From: Paenibacillus whitsoniae
GTDB taxonomy: Bacteria; Bacillota; Bacilli; Paenibacillales; NBRC-103111
Assembly: GCF_003955665.1 (NCBI RefSeq)
Contig: NZ_RXHU01000057.1
Location: forward strand, 1-37,445
DNA: 37,445 nucleotides
Direction of reading: 5' to 3'
Below are positions 1 to 7,713 of the stretch, piece by piece. The translations under genes and the position numbers were made by a program. The notes under the pieces are model-generated. The model was not told the origin of the DNA, did not search any database, and was given only the letters and a program-made list of their open reading frames with translations. Position 1 is the stretch's first letter; every line of letters begins with the position of its first letter.

Positions 1-19
1 AGATGTGTATAAGAGACAG
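1..19. other. Tn5/Nextera transposase mosaic-end adapter remnant
   Basis: Bases 1-19 read AGATGTGTATAAGAGACAG, identical to the 19-bp Tn5 mosaic end used in tagmentation libraries. It sits exactly at the window edge and interrupts the reading frame of the truncated yabR gene. It is therefore untrimmed adapter at a contig end, not chromosomal sequence. Confidence 0.96.
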
Positions 20-311
20 CTTGATAGCCGCTGCCACCTGTACGTTCAGGGCGAGCAGGTCTTTCCTCAACTGGCTTATCAATCGTTTGCTTGATTGACA
101 GTCCGATCTTGCCATCCTTGTCCACGTTAATCACTTTGACCGTTACTTTGTCTTCAAGCTTTAAATGGTCATTAACGTCTTTCACATAATTGTCTGCGAT
201 CTCCGAAATGTGAACAAGACCGGTAACTCCTTCAGCAAGCTCGACGAATGCTCCAAAGTGAGTAATCCCCGTCACTCTTCCCTCTAACTTGGTGCCGACT
301 TCAATTGCCAT
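20..311 (-). CDS. yabR: S1 RNA-binding domain protein YabR, C-terminus missing
   Basis: The minus-strand frame opens with ATG at 311 (MAIEVGTKLEGRVTGITHF) and continues without a stop to the adapter, so only about 97 residues are present. The visible part is one S1 (OB-fold) domain, with the typical GAFVEL, GLVHISEIA and VKVINVDKDGKIGLSIK segments over roughly residues 5-75, then the start of a Pro/Arg/Glu-rich tail. A good ribosome-binding site (AAGGGAGGAAC) lies 10-20 bases upstream. YabR-type proteins resemble polynucleotide phosphorylase S1 domains and bind RNA; their exact role is not settled. The gene lies downstream of divIC as in B. subtilis and has its own promoter. The 3' end is lost because the contig ends, not because the gene is broken. 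Confidence 0.9.
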
Positions 312-359
312 AAAGTAAACTGTTCCTCCCTTAAAATGTTGAAAACACTGGCTACGCCG

Positions 360-388
360 ATTATAACCGATGCGGAAACCACGGTCAA
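360..388 (-). promoter_or_regulatory. sigma-A promoter for yabR
   Basis: On the minus strand TTGACC (383-388) is followed after exactly 17 bases by TATAAT (360-365). The predicted start lies about 40 bases before the yabR ATG, between divIC and yabR. This is a near-consensus vegetative promoter, so yabR can be transcribed independently of the upstream divIC operon. Confidence 0.8.
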
Positions 389-420
389 CACGGCATTCGC
401 CCGTTTTGCAAGAAGCATGT

Positions 421-744
421 TTATTGCGACTTGGAGGCGCTCAGCGGCGTTTCTCCCGTCTTGCTATAGTGAAAATCTCGCCGAATGATCTGATCCAGAT
501 ACTCGTCATTATGCAAACGTGCAATTTCTTTGGTCGTCGTCTCATTGACTCTCTTCGCTTCGGTTAACTGGCGCTGCATATCCGCCACGACGGCTTTCCT
601 ATCGTGCAGCTTGGCAAACTGTCCCCAAATGTTGTTAATGCCCCAGCATAAAAAGCATAAAACAAAGATCATGAGAATACGTAGTCTTCGCTTTGAACCT
701 GTACGTTGGGCGCGACTCGCCGTAACGGCTGCTTGAGCTGGCAT
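421..744 (-). CDS. divIC: cell-division septum initiation protein DivIC
   Basis: The 107-residue protein has the DivIC/FtsB layout: a short basic cytoplasmic N-terminus (residues 1-22, ending in KRRLR), one membrane helix (about 23-42, with ILMIFVLCFLCWGINNIW), and an extracytoplasmic coiled coil (about 45-80). It ends with a YLDQIIRRDFHYSK-type motif found in the family. DivIC works with FtsL and DivIB in the divisome to activate septal peptidoglycan synthesis. ATG at 744 is chosen because AGGAGGAAGACC precedes it. It follows yabQ with only a 15-base gap, which is the usual yabP-yabQ-divIC-yabR order of Bacillales. Confidence 0.92.
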   Translation of the reverse strand: MPAQAAVTASRAQRTGSKRRLRILMIFVLCFLCWGINNIWGQFAKLHDRKAVVADMQRQLTEAKRVNETTTKEIARLHNDEYLDQIIRRDFHYSKTGETPLSASKSQ

Positions 745-759
745 GAATAGGTCTTCCTC

Positions 760-1335
760 CTATTTCGAGAATAACCTGCGGTAGAGGGAGACAATCCGGC
801 CCCATAGGCGCTTGCACCAAACGGGGATCACCAAATACTTATGCATAGGCTTCGTAATCCAAAAGAATAATCTCCACACAGGATAGAGCAATTGTAGCAC
901 AATTTTATACAGGAATATAGCTACAGTGAGCAAAAAGCCTAAAATTATCACGGTTAGACGATATAAGCCAATAATCGGTTTAATGAGGACGATTTCGACG
1001 GTTTTCTTAAGAAAACGGTAAATCGCAATCACAATCCGGATCAGCAGCAAGGTCAGCCGGATGACCCAAGGGCTCAGCAGCCCGAAGTAGAAGCAGATGC
1101 CAATGCCAATGCCGAGAAAAATAAACACCCGGACTTGTCCGTCATTACTCGCGATCAGATTCCGAAAAACGAGGATTGTCGCCACAATCCAGTACAAACC
1201 GTCAATGAGGGGGATCGTCCAGCGCGGCAATCTGAGCTTGCCCGCAAGCACCCGGAACACATCAAAAATGGCTCCGATGTAGATGCCGCTCAGGACCATC
1301 ATGTAAATCGTATAGAATTGCGTATGCAGCGTCAC
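760..1335 (-). CDS. yabQ: spore cortex biosynthesis protein YabQ
   Basis: The protein has 191 residues and several hydrophobic segments: residues about 5-30 (FYTIYMMVLSGIYIGAIFDVF), 40-60, 67-85, 90-107 and 125-150. It matches the YabQ family, an integral membrane protein needed for spore cortex formation and located in the forespore outer membrane in B. subtilis. The start is GTG at 1335, which overlaps the yabP stop in GTGA, indicating translational coupling. The C-terminus is strongly basic. Context (yabP before, divIC after) supports the identification. Confidence 0.88.
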   Translation of the reverse strand: MTLHTQFYTIYMMVLSGIYIGAIFDVFRVLAGKLRLPRWTIPLIDGLYWIVATILVFRNLIASNDGQVRVFIFLGIGIGICFYFGLLSPWVIRLTLLLIRIVIAIYRFLKKTVEIVLIKPIIGLYRLTVIILGFLLTVAIFLYKIVLQLLYPVWRLFFWITKPMHKYLVIPVWCKRLWGRIVSLYRRLFSK

Positions 1336-1619
1336 TTGAACAACTTACCAAGGAAGCCCTTGGATTTCTCCTGGGTATTGCCATCCACATACGACAGCTC
1401 GTGAACGATTCCTTCAATGGCGACGAGTCCTTGCTCGAGATTCAAATTTTTGATATGCAAATTCTGCCCACGGATCATCAAGTGGCCCATTTCCGTTGCA
1501 AGGAGGAACTCTTCGCTGTCAAAGCTCTCGACGTTTAAAACGCCGGAGATCTCCAAAAGTCTGCGGTTGAGCATCTTGATTTCCTGTCTTTTATTGTTGT
1601 TTTTCACGGGTTCGATCAT
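1332..1619 (-). CDS. yabP: sporulation protein YabP
   Basis: This 95-residue YabP/YqfC-family protein contains the family pattern MLNRRLLEISGVLNVESFD, then LLATEMGHLMIRGQNLHI and LEQGLVAIEGIVHELSY. The open frame reaches further upstream to 1679, but ATG at 1619 is the likely start because GAAGGAGGGG sits 8 bases before it and the extra residues do not look like the family. YabP is made in the mother cell under sigma-E in B. subtilis and is needed for cortex assembly. It overlaps yabQ by four bases. Confidence 0.88.
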   Translation of the reverse strand: MIEPVKNNNKRQEIKMLNRRLLEISGVLNVESFDSEEFLLATEMGHLMIRGQNLHIKNLNLEQGLVAIEGIVHELSYVDGNTQEKSKGFLGKLFK

Positions 1620-1677
1620 GGCCTGTACCCCTCCTTCATCTATCCTTACGATATGAGGGGATGTCCTAGGATAGAAC

Positions 1678-1716
1678 AAAAAAAGCCCAAAAACCTGTTC
1701 AGGTTCCTGGGCTTTT
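1678..1716 (-). terminator. intrinsic terminator after rqcP
   Basis: The minus-strand RNA forms AGCCCAGGAACCTG / CAGGTTTTTGGGCT with a small loop, followed by a run of T. It starts about 7 bases after the rqcP stop and separates the hup-rqcP unit from yabP-yabQ-divIC. Confidence 0.85.
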
Positions 1717-1722
1717 CTACGG

Positions 1723-1992
1723 TTACAACGACTCTGCTTGAAACGGTTCTTCCTTCAGCAAGGTGTACATCTTTGCCGCATCTTCCTTGCGGGTCGATTC
1801 CGACAGCAGCTCGACGCGAACGGTCACCTTCTTCTGGCCGAACTGGATGGACAGCTCATCGCCGACTTTGACTTGCGTGCTCGCCTTCGCATCGCGGCCG
1901 TTGATCCAGACGCGCCCTTGATCGGACACATCCTTCGCCACGGTGCGGCGTTTGATCAAGCGAGATACCTTGAGAAACTTATCGATCCGCAT
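1723..1992 (-). CDS. rqcP: S4-domain ribosome quality control protein RqcP (YabO/Hsp15 type)
   Basis: The 89-residue protein is a single S4 RNA-binding domain: MRIDKFLKVSRLIKRRTVAK is the alpha-L core and GRVWINGRDAKASTQVKVGDELSI the second half. In B. subtilis RqcP stabilises the RqcH-bound, stalled 50S subunit during C-terminal poly-alanine tailing of nascent chains. ATG at 1992 shares one base with the hup stop (TAATG), so the two genes are coupled. A strong terminator follows. The length and position match YabO in related genomes. Confidence 0.9.
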   Translation of the reverse strand: MRIDKFLKVSRLIKRRTVAKDVSDQGRVWINGRDAKASTQVKVGDELSIQFGQKKVTVRVELLSESTRKEDAAKMYTLLKEEPFQAESL

Positions 1993-2264
1993 TATTTTAC
2001 AGCTTCTTTAAGCTTGTTGCCCGCCTTGAAAGCAGGAACGTTGGATTCTGCGATTTCGATTGGGTTGCCTGTTTGCGGGTTGCGGCCTGTGCGACCGGAA
2101 CGCTTGCGCGTTTCGAATGTACCGAAACCGATCAATTGTACTTTATCGCCGGCGGAAAGCGCATCTGTTACTTCGCCAAGGAAACCGTTAAGAACTACTT
2201 CAACGTCTTTTTTTGTAAGTCCGCTTTTTTCTGCGATGTTGTTGATCAGGTCTGTTTTGTTCAT
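1992..2264 (-). CDS. hup: DNA-binding protein HU
   Basis: This 90-residue protein has the complete HU fold: MNKTDLINNIAEKSGLTKKD at the N-terminus, GFGTFETRKRSGRTGRNPQTG (about residues 46-66) forming the beta arm with the intercalating proline in RNPQTG, and NVPAFKAGNKLKEAVK at the end. HU is the main nucleoid architectural protein in Bacillales. AGGTAAAG precedes the ATG. In B. subtilis the HU gene hbs lies elsewhere; its place between yabN and rqcP here is a lineage feature. Confidence 0.96.
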   Translation of the reverse strand: MNKTDLINNIAEKSGLTKKDVEVVLNGFLGEVTDALSAGDKVQLIGFGTFETRKRSGRTGRNPQTGNPIEIAESNVPAFKAGNKLKEAVK

Positions 2265-2398
2265 GTGATTTCTTTACCTCCCAAAATGTTCGAAGATCAT
2301 CTCTTCTATGTACTAACATGGCTGCACATTTTCATAATTTTACCTTGCACCAAGTCTAGTATTCTGCTTTTTTCGTCAAAATCCTGCTAAGGTGCGGT

Positions 2399-3913
2399 TT
2401 ATTCCGCAACTTTTTTTGCAGCCTGCCAGTACGTTTCCATCTCTAGTAAATCAGTCTGCTCAAAAGATTGCCCTCTTAAACGTAGCTGCTCCTCAATATA
2501 CGAAAATCTTCGCACAAACTTGAGATTCGTCTTGGCAATGGCCTCTTCCGGGTCGATCTTCAGGAATCTAGCAACATTCACTAGCGAAAATAGCACATCG
2601 CCCAGCTCGCTCACCCGCTCCTGTGCAGCCCCTTCACCTTCCGCCGCGATCGCCTGGCGCAGTTCGCCCAGTTCTTCGTCCAGCTTCGCCAGCACGTCTT
2701 CCAGCGCAGACCAGTCGAAACCGACGGCAGCGGCTTTCTTTTGCAGCTTGAGCGCCTTCATCAACCCCGGCAGCTCGCGCGGCACGCCGTCCAGCACGGA
2801 CTGCTTGGTCACGTCGATGCCTTTCTTACGCTTCTCCTCCGCCTTCATCGCATTCCAGTTCACCAACGCCTCGTCCGCGTCCTCTGCTTTGTTCTCGCCA
2901 AATACATGCGGATGACGGCGAATCAGCTTCTCGTTCAGCATCGCAATGACATCATAGGCCGTAAACGTGCCGACCTCCTCTTCCATCTGCGCATGCAGCA
3001 TCACTTGCAGCAGCAAATCGCCAAGCTCCTCGCACATGTGCTCCGGATCGTCCTCGTCAATGGTCTCCAGCACTTCGTAAGCTTCCTCGATCAGATTCTT
3101 GCGCAGACTCTCATGCGTCTGCTCTCGATCCCATGGACAGCCTTCCGGGCTGCGCAGAATGGCCACAATCTCGTGCAGGCGGCCGAAGCTGCGGTAGTGA
3201 TCCTCGTCCCGCGTGCTGGCCGGCACCCAGACGAGCGATAAATTGCCGTAGCCTTTCACATGATCCAGCTCGTAGAGCGGCACTTCGATGATCTGCTCCT
3301 GCCCGGCAACGCCGAGGGAATGGCCGACCACGACCCGATACTCGTCGGGGTATACGTCCATAAGGGAGATTTTCAGATCGGACGCCGTGTAGGTGTCGTA
3401 CACCTGCCCGATTACCGTGTGCAGCTTGGGATTGAGCGTGTAGCGGCTAAGGCTGGTCGCGTCCAGCAGCTGAAAGCCTTCAATCGGATCGAAGCCGAAC
3501 CGCAGAAACGCTTGGTCGAGAAAGCTCTCGCCGCCCATGATTTGGAGCGAGATGCTCTGTGCCGGACAGCGCTCCTTAAGGAGCTGCACGGTATACTCGG
3601 CGACCATGGGATGTCCCGGCACGGCATAGAGGATTTCCGCAGACTCGCTTGCCGCCAGCCGCATCAGTTCCTCCGCGATAGATTCATAGACTTCTTCGAA
3701 TGTCGCATGCTGGACATACGTATTGTCGAAAGTGTCATACTTGACGTTGTTCGCGTCCAGCATCGCCACCATCGGATGATCTTTCGTGCGTAAAAAGAGC
3801 TTCGCTCCCGCTCCGCTTGCCGCCTGCAGCTTCTTCCAGACGCCGAGCGTCAGCTGGTCTTCATCCCCCGTCCCGAGTCCCAGGACGGTGATCCGTGCAT
3901 TCGTTGCTGCCAT
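2399..3913 (-). CDS. yabN: bifunctional tetrapyrrole methylase-like / MazG nucleotide pyrophosphohydrolase YabN
   Basis: The 504-residue protein has two parts. Residues about 1-220 resemble the SAM-dependent tetrapyrrole (corrin/porphyrin) methylase fold, with ITVLGLGTGDEDQLTLG and a VPGHPMVAEYTV loop. Residues about 230-490 contain a full MazG domain (CPWDREQTHESLRKNLIEE, then EELGDLLLQVMLHA with the E-E-x-x-E...E-x-x-D metal ligands) followed by a second, MazG-like repeat (ELGELRQAI...ELGDVLFSLVN). MazG hydrolyses nucleoside triphosphates to monophosphates, cleaning damaged nucleotides. AAGGAGGTG precedes ATG 3913. It follows the flippase gene with a 42-base gap. Confidence 0.93.
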   Translation of the reverse strand: MAATNARITVLGLGTGDEDQLTLGVWKKLQAASGAGAKLFLRTKDHPMVAMLDANNVKYDTFDNTYVQHATFEEVYESIAEELMRLAASESAEILYAVPGHPMVAEYTVQLLKERCPAQSISLQIMGGESFLDQAFLRFGFDPIEGFQLLDATSLSRYTLNPKLHTVIGQVYDTYTASDLKISLMDVYPDEYRVVVGHSLGVAGQEQIIEVPLYELDHVKGYGNLSLVWVPASTRDEDHYRSFGRLHEIVAILRSPEGCPWDREQTHESLRKNLIEEAYEVLETIDEDDPEHMCEELGDLLLQVMLHAQMEEEVGTFTAYDVIAMLNEKLIRRHPHVFGENKAEDADEALVNWNAMKAEEKRKKGIDVTKQSVLDGVPRELPGLMKALKLQKKAAAVGFDWSALEDVLAKLDEELGELRQAIAAEGEGAAQERVSELGDVLFSLVNVARFLKIDPEEAIAKTNLKFVRRFSYIEEQLRLRGQSFEQTDLLEMETYWQAAKKVAE

Positions 3914-3955
3914 CTGCGCAGCACCTCCTTTGATTTGAAGCGCGGGTGGGTTCCC

Positions 3956-5647
3956 TTACCGCTTCAGCTTGTTGAGCAGCGGCGCGAGCTTCCGCGCCAG
4001 CTCCGGCGTCTCCTGCAGCTCCGCGCGGGAGACGCTCCCGCTGCGCAGCAGCGCCAGCCCGTAGACGGCCGCGCCGCCGGCTACGCTGATGAGTGCGATG
4101 GCGCTCGCGCTCCATCGCAAGGGCACGTGCCATGCCGCTGCCGCGGGCATGGCCAACAGCTGCAGCGCTGCGAGGCAGCCGCCCATCAGTCCCACGCCCA
4201 GCGCGGGACTGATGGCGTACGGCCGCAGCGCGAAGCGCACCCCGGTGCAGCGGCGCAGCTGCACCAGATTCAGCCCCGCCGCAGCGGCGTAGGCGACCAC
4301 CGCGCTGAGCGCGGCGCCGTCGATGCCCCAGCGGGGCAAGAGCAGGACGTTGCCGAGCGCTTTGAGCGCGATGGCAACGAGTAGGGCCAATGTCGGCGTG
4401 CGGAGCGCGCCGACGCCTTGCAGCACGCTGGCCGAGACGGCGTTCAGCGTGGAGAACAGGGCCGTGAAGGCCAGCACGGCCATGGTCCAGCTCGCTTCCT
4501 CCGTGCGGTACAGCATGATATTGATCGGCACGGCCGCGAAGGCGAGCCCGAACGACGCGCCCAGCCCGACGAGCCACGCAACGCGCACGGCCATTTCGGC
4601 ACGGCTGCGGACGCGGTCGTCCCGCCCGCTCACCTTGGCTTCGGCAATCGCCGGCACGAGCGCCGCGGACATCGACGACGCCACCATAACGACGAGCTGC
4701 ACGAGCGGCAGCCCGCGGTTGTAGAGCCCGTAGGCGCGCATGGCTTCGCCTTCGCTGCCGAGCGACGCTTCGAGCAGCCGCGGCAGCGTGAACGTGTCGA
4801 CCAGATTCAGCAGCGGCACCACAATCGCGCCGAGGCATACCGGAATCGCGTAGAGCGCGATACGCTTGGCCCACTGCCAGGCGGAAGTATGGGCTGCCGG
4901 ACTCGATTGTCCTTTACGCTCTTGCTCTTGCTGCGCCGGGCCCCCTGGCTCTTGCCCCTCGCGCATTGCCCGCCGCCAAAACACCGCCATCACGGCTAAG
5001 CCTGCGGCCGCCCCTGTGACGGAGCCGAACGTCGCGCCAGCGGCAATCCGCGCATCATCATAAGCAAGGGCCGTCATGTACAGCAGCAGCGCCACCATCG
5101 TGATGACACGGATGAACTGCTCCGCCACTTGCGATACCGCGGTAGGCAGCATATTCTGGTAGCCTTGAAAATAGCCCCGCAGGACGGCCAGCACCGGCGA
5201 TACGAGCAAGGCGAACGATACGCTTCGGATCGCAGACGCCGTCCGCTCTATACCGATCCACGCCGCAATCTGCTCGGCGCCGAAGTACAGGGCCAGAAAA
5301 AGCAGGGCGCCTGCGCACATTAAGACAACACCCGACACATAGGCGATACGCCGGGCCTCCCGGTGTGCGCCAAGGCGGACCTGCTCCGCGACAAACTTGG
5401 AAACGGCCACCGGAAAACCCGCCGTCGCCGCAAAAAGAATTAAAATATACAGCGGATACACCGCGTTGTAAATACCAAACACCGCATCTCCGGCGACATT
5501 CTGGAGCGGAATCTTTTGCAGGGTGCCGAGTAGCTTCGAGATGACAGCCGCAAGGCCCAGCAGCATCGCCCCCTGCACCAGCTTGCTCCGCGGGTTAGCT
5601 TGGCCTTTTGTTGCTTTATCCGATTGCCGCTCGGTTGTTCCCCCCAT
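3956..5647 (-). CDS. yabM: polysaccharide/lipid flippase of the SpoVB/MurJ type (YabM)
   Basis: The 563-residue protein is almost entirely membrane-spanning, with about 14 hydrophobic segments, and starts with GAMLLGLAAVISKLLGTLQK, the pattern of the MVF/MATE-like (MOP superfamily) exporters. Family members flip lipid-linked cell-wall or spore precursors across the membrane. The frame extends to a TTG at 5665, but ATG at 5647 is preferred because AGAGGAG lies 6 bases upstream. It occupies the yabM position between spoVT and yabN. GC is very high around 4.0-4.9 kb, which produces long spurious frames on both strands. Substrate is not determinable from sequence. Confidence 0.88.
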   Translation of the reverse strand: MGGTTERQSDKATKGQANPRSKLVQGAMLLGLAAVISKLLGTLQKIPLQNVAGDAVFGIYNAVYPLYILILFAATAGFPVAVSKFVAEQVRLGAHREARRIAYVSGVVLMCAGALLFLALYFGAEQIAAWIGIERTASAIRSVSFALLVSPVLAVLRGYFQGYQNMLPTAVSQVAEQFIRVITMVALLLYMTALAYDDARIAAGATFGSVTGAAAGLAVMAVFWRRAMREGQEPGGPAQQEQERKGQSSPAAHTSAWQWAKRIALYAIPVCLGAIVVPLLNLVDTFTLPRLLEASLGSEGEAMRAYGLYNRGLPLVQLVVMVASSMSAALVPAIAEAKVSGRDDRVRSRAEMAVRVAWLVGLGASFGLAFAAVPINIMLYRTEEASWTMAVLAFTALFSTLNAVSASVLQGVGALRTPTLALLVAIALKALGNVLLLPRWGIDGAALSAVVAYAAAAGLNLVQLRRCTGVRFALRPYAISPALGVGLMGGCLAALQLLAMPAAAAWHVPLRWSASAIALISVAGGAAVYGLALLRSGSVSRAELQETPELARKLAPLLNKLKR

Positions 5648-5682
5648 AATGGTCTCCTCTGCCAACGAATCAATCTATCCGT

Positions 5683-5712
5683 ATTATAGCGAAATTCCCC
5701 CAAGAACAACAA
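5683..5712 (-). promoter_or_regulatory. possible promoter for yabM
   Basis: A consensus TATAAT (5683-5688) lies on the minus strand, with TTGTTG (5707-5712) 18 bases upstream. It sits just after the spoVT terminator and 36 bases before the chosen yabM ATG. The -35 match is only moderate. Confidence 0.5.
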
Positions 5713-5727
5713 GGTTGGCGAAACAAC

Positions 5728-5772
5728 AAAAAAGCTTCACCTACAGCCCATCACCTCTGTAAGGAAGCCTTC
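5728..5772 (-). terminator. intrinsic terminator after spoVT
   Basis: The minus strand reads AAGGCTTCCTTACAG, a 10-base loop, CTGTAGGTGAAGCTT and then a T run. It begins about 17 bases past the spoVT stop codon. Confidence 0.75.
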
Positions 5773-5788
5773 GCATGTATTTATGGGG

Positions 5789-6331
5789 TCATTGTTCCAT
5801 TTGCTTCGCCAGGAATCCGGCGGCTGTCTCTACCATCTTGACCTCAAGGTTGCCCATCTTTACATTCTCATCCTTGGAGATCAGGATGACTGCGCCAATT
5901 GGGTCCCCGCCTGCGACAATCGGTGCCGCCACGAAGGAGGAGAAGGTTTCATTGGCATCCTTGATAATTTCAAATTGACCGCTGTTGCTCTCCAGCATCG
6001 GCTTGCGGTTCTCCATACAAGTCTCAATGAGGGAACCGACCGATTTCTCCAGATAATCCTTCTTCGAGCCGCCGGCCATCGCAATGATGTTGTCGCGGTC
6101 CGAAATCAGCGCCACATGGTTCGTGCTTTCAAACAACGATTCGGCATATTCCTTCGCAAAATCACCGAGCTCACCAATCGGGGAATATTTCTTCAGAATC
6201 ACTTCGCCATCGCGATCCACGAAAATTTCCAAAGGGTCACCTTCGCGAATGCGTAGGGTGCGTCGTATTTCCTTGGGGATTACAACTCTCCCTAAATCAT
6301 CTATCCGACGGACAATTCCAGTTGCTTTCAT
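5789..6331 (-). CDS. spoVT: stage V sporulation transcriptional regulator SpoVT
   Basis: This 180-residue protein starts with the AbrB-type swapped-hairpin DNA-binding domain (MKATGIVRRIDDLGRVVIPK, residues 1-50), followed by a GAF-like regulatory domain (about 55-178) containing GGSKKDYLEKSVG and GDPIGAVILISKDE. SpoVT acts in the forespore and tunes sigma-G-dependent genes. It is paralogous over its N-terminus to AbrB, which is also encoded in this window at 28660. It lies downstream of mfd as in B. subtilis, separated here by a foldase gene. The 278-base region upstream holds only the terminator of that gene; I could not assign a confident sigma-G promoter. Confidence 0.95.
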   Translation of the reverse strand: MKATGIVRRIDDLGRVVIPKEIRRTLRIREGDPLEIFVDRDGEVILKKYSPIGELGDFAKEYAESLFESTNHVALISDRDNIIAMAGGSKKDYLEKSVGSLIETCMENRKPMLESNSGQFEIIKDANETFSSFVAAPIVAGGDPIGAVILISKDENVKMGNLEVKMVETAAGFLAKQMEQ

Positions 6332-6572
6332 ACCTCTAGATGCCTCACTTTCCGCTTTCGAATTAGATACGACACGAGCATGAAACGTTGTATGCTTGAT
6401 CGGGATTTGGTGGGAACTTGAAATCTAACCATAGTATTCTTCACTTCCCACGCTTCTATGCAGCAGCCGCTACTGACGATTTGACTTTATTTAGCTCTGC
6501 ATCCTGCTGCGCTTAGGTTGTCCAAATATAACCGAATTACTCTTCCCGGGGACAAAAGCTCTTAAGCATGAG

Positions 6573-6600
6573 AAAAGGATGCCTGCAATCAGGCATCCTT
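6573..6600 (-). terminator. intrinsic terminator after the foldase gene
   Basis: AAGGATGCCTG / CAGGCATCCTT is a perfect 11-bp stem with a four-base loop, followed by TTTTCTC on the minus strand. It begins 10 bases after the stop codon. Confidence 0.9.
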
Positions 6601-6609
6601 GAGTTCGAT

Positions 6610-7713
6610 TTATTTCGCCGCTGGGCTTGCCGACGGGCTTGCCGCCGCGCTTGCAGCAGGGCTCGCAGACGGAGCTGGCGTCGCCGCTTCCGGTTTCGGC
6701 AGGTTGTTCGTCTCAATCACTTTCGGGAATTCCGTTTCCGCCCATTCAGACAGCGTTTTCTCCGCCAGTTGAGACTTGATTTCCGTTTTCAGCGCGTCAT
6801 CCAGCTGCTTCGTGCTTCTGGATTCCACTTTCATGATGTGGTAACCGAATGTCGTTTCCACCGGATCGCTGATTTTGTTGAGGGGCAGCGTGCTTGCCGC
6901 TTGTCCAAACTCGGGCACCCATTGGCTGATTTCCGCATCTTTGTACGTACCGCCGGCATCCTTGGAGCCCGGATCGTCGGAGTATTGTTTCGCCAGCGCC
7001 GCGAAATCGCCGCCTGCGTCCAGCTTCGCCTTCACTTCTTTCGCTCTAGCGAGTGCTGCATCCTTCGTGCGCAGATCCGCTTGCGTCGCGGAATCTTTAA
7101 GCGCAATTAGGATATGACTAACCGTCGCAATGTCGTATGTGTGCGCAGCCGCTTGCTCTTTATACGAATCTTGCACCTGTTGATCCGTTACTTTGCTTTC
7201 CATGCTGCCCATCGTATAAAAGCTCATGCGCATCAAATCTTCGATATCCTTAAGCTGGATGCCGTTGTCTTTGAGCTGCTTGTCCATACCGCCTTCTTGC
7301 TTGCCGAAGTAGTCAGTGATGGCTTTCATTTGATCGGTCACTTGCTTGTCCGAATCAGCTTTCACTTTGTCGTCCACTTTGGAAGACAGCACGCGGAACG
7401 TCACCATTTGCTTCAACATGTCCTGCTGGAAGGCAGGATCGGCCATGTATTGAGCCAACTGCGGAGAGAACATTTTATTCACATTGATAAAAGAGTCGAA
7501 CTCCGCACGTGTGATTTTGCCGCCGTCTTTGTACGTCGCAATAATATCCGTCGGTTTCCCTGTCGCTGCTGCGGAAGCGGCAGGCGAAGACGTTGCTTCG
7601 CCATCTTTTTTACCGCAAGCCGTAAGTACAGAAAAGGCAAGTACGACTGTCGCCAGGCCTACCATCCATTTTTTTGAAGAAGAGCGTTGTCTGCGTGTCT
7701 TATTTGGCAACAT
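6610..7713 (-). CDS. PrsA/SurA-type peptidyl-prolyl isomerase lipoprotein
   Basis: The chosen ATG at 7713 gives 367 residues; AAAGGGGAAC lies just upstream, and the 5' end overlaps the mfd stop by 14 bases. Residues about 1-34 are a lipoprotein signal: a basic start, a hydrophobic core (WMVGLATVVLAFSVL) and the lipobox LTAC, so the mature protein should be anchored outside the membrane. Residues about 55-185 resemble a SurA N-terminal domain, and about 190-300 form a parvulin PpiC domain (ATVSHILIALKD, FAALAKQYSDDPGSKDAGGTY, ETTFGYHIMKV). The last 30 residues are a Pro/Ala/Ser tail. Role: folding of exported proteins. It is not the main prsA locus of B. subtilis, so I leave the symbol blank. 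Confidence 0.88.
   Translation of the reverse strand: MLPNKTRRQRSSSKKWMVGLATVVLAFSVLTACGKKDGEATSSPAASAAATGKPTDIIATYKDGGKITRAEFDSFINVNKMFSPQLAQYMADPAFQQDMLKQMVTFRVLSSKVDDKVKADSDKQVTDQMKAITDYFGKQEGGMDKQLKDNGIQLKDIEDLMRMSFYTMGSMESKVTDQQVQDSYKEQAAAHTYDIATVSHILIALKDSATQADLRTKDAALARAKEVKAKLDAGGDFAALAKQYSDDPGSKDAGGTYKDAEISQWVPEFGQAASTLPLNKISDPVETTFGYHIMKVESRSTKQLDDALKTEIKSQLAEKTLSEWAETEFPKVIETNNLPKPEAATPAPSASPAASAAASPSASPAAK

Noticed and set aside
2265..2398. possible hup promoter in the yabN-hup gap
   Set aside because: TTGACG is present on the minus strand but no -10 box lies at 16-18 bases, so no site is claimed.
3861..4874. 337-residue minus-strand frame
   Set aside because: It is a very Arg/Ala-rich shadow of the GC-rich yabM gene and shows no family features; it also crosses the yabN start.
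6332..6572. sigma-G promoter for spoVT
   Set aside because: A GCATA is present but no matching CATNNTA at 17-18 bases was found.
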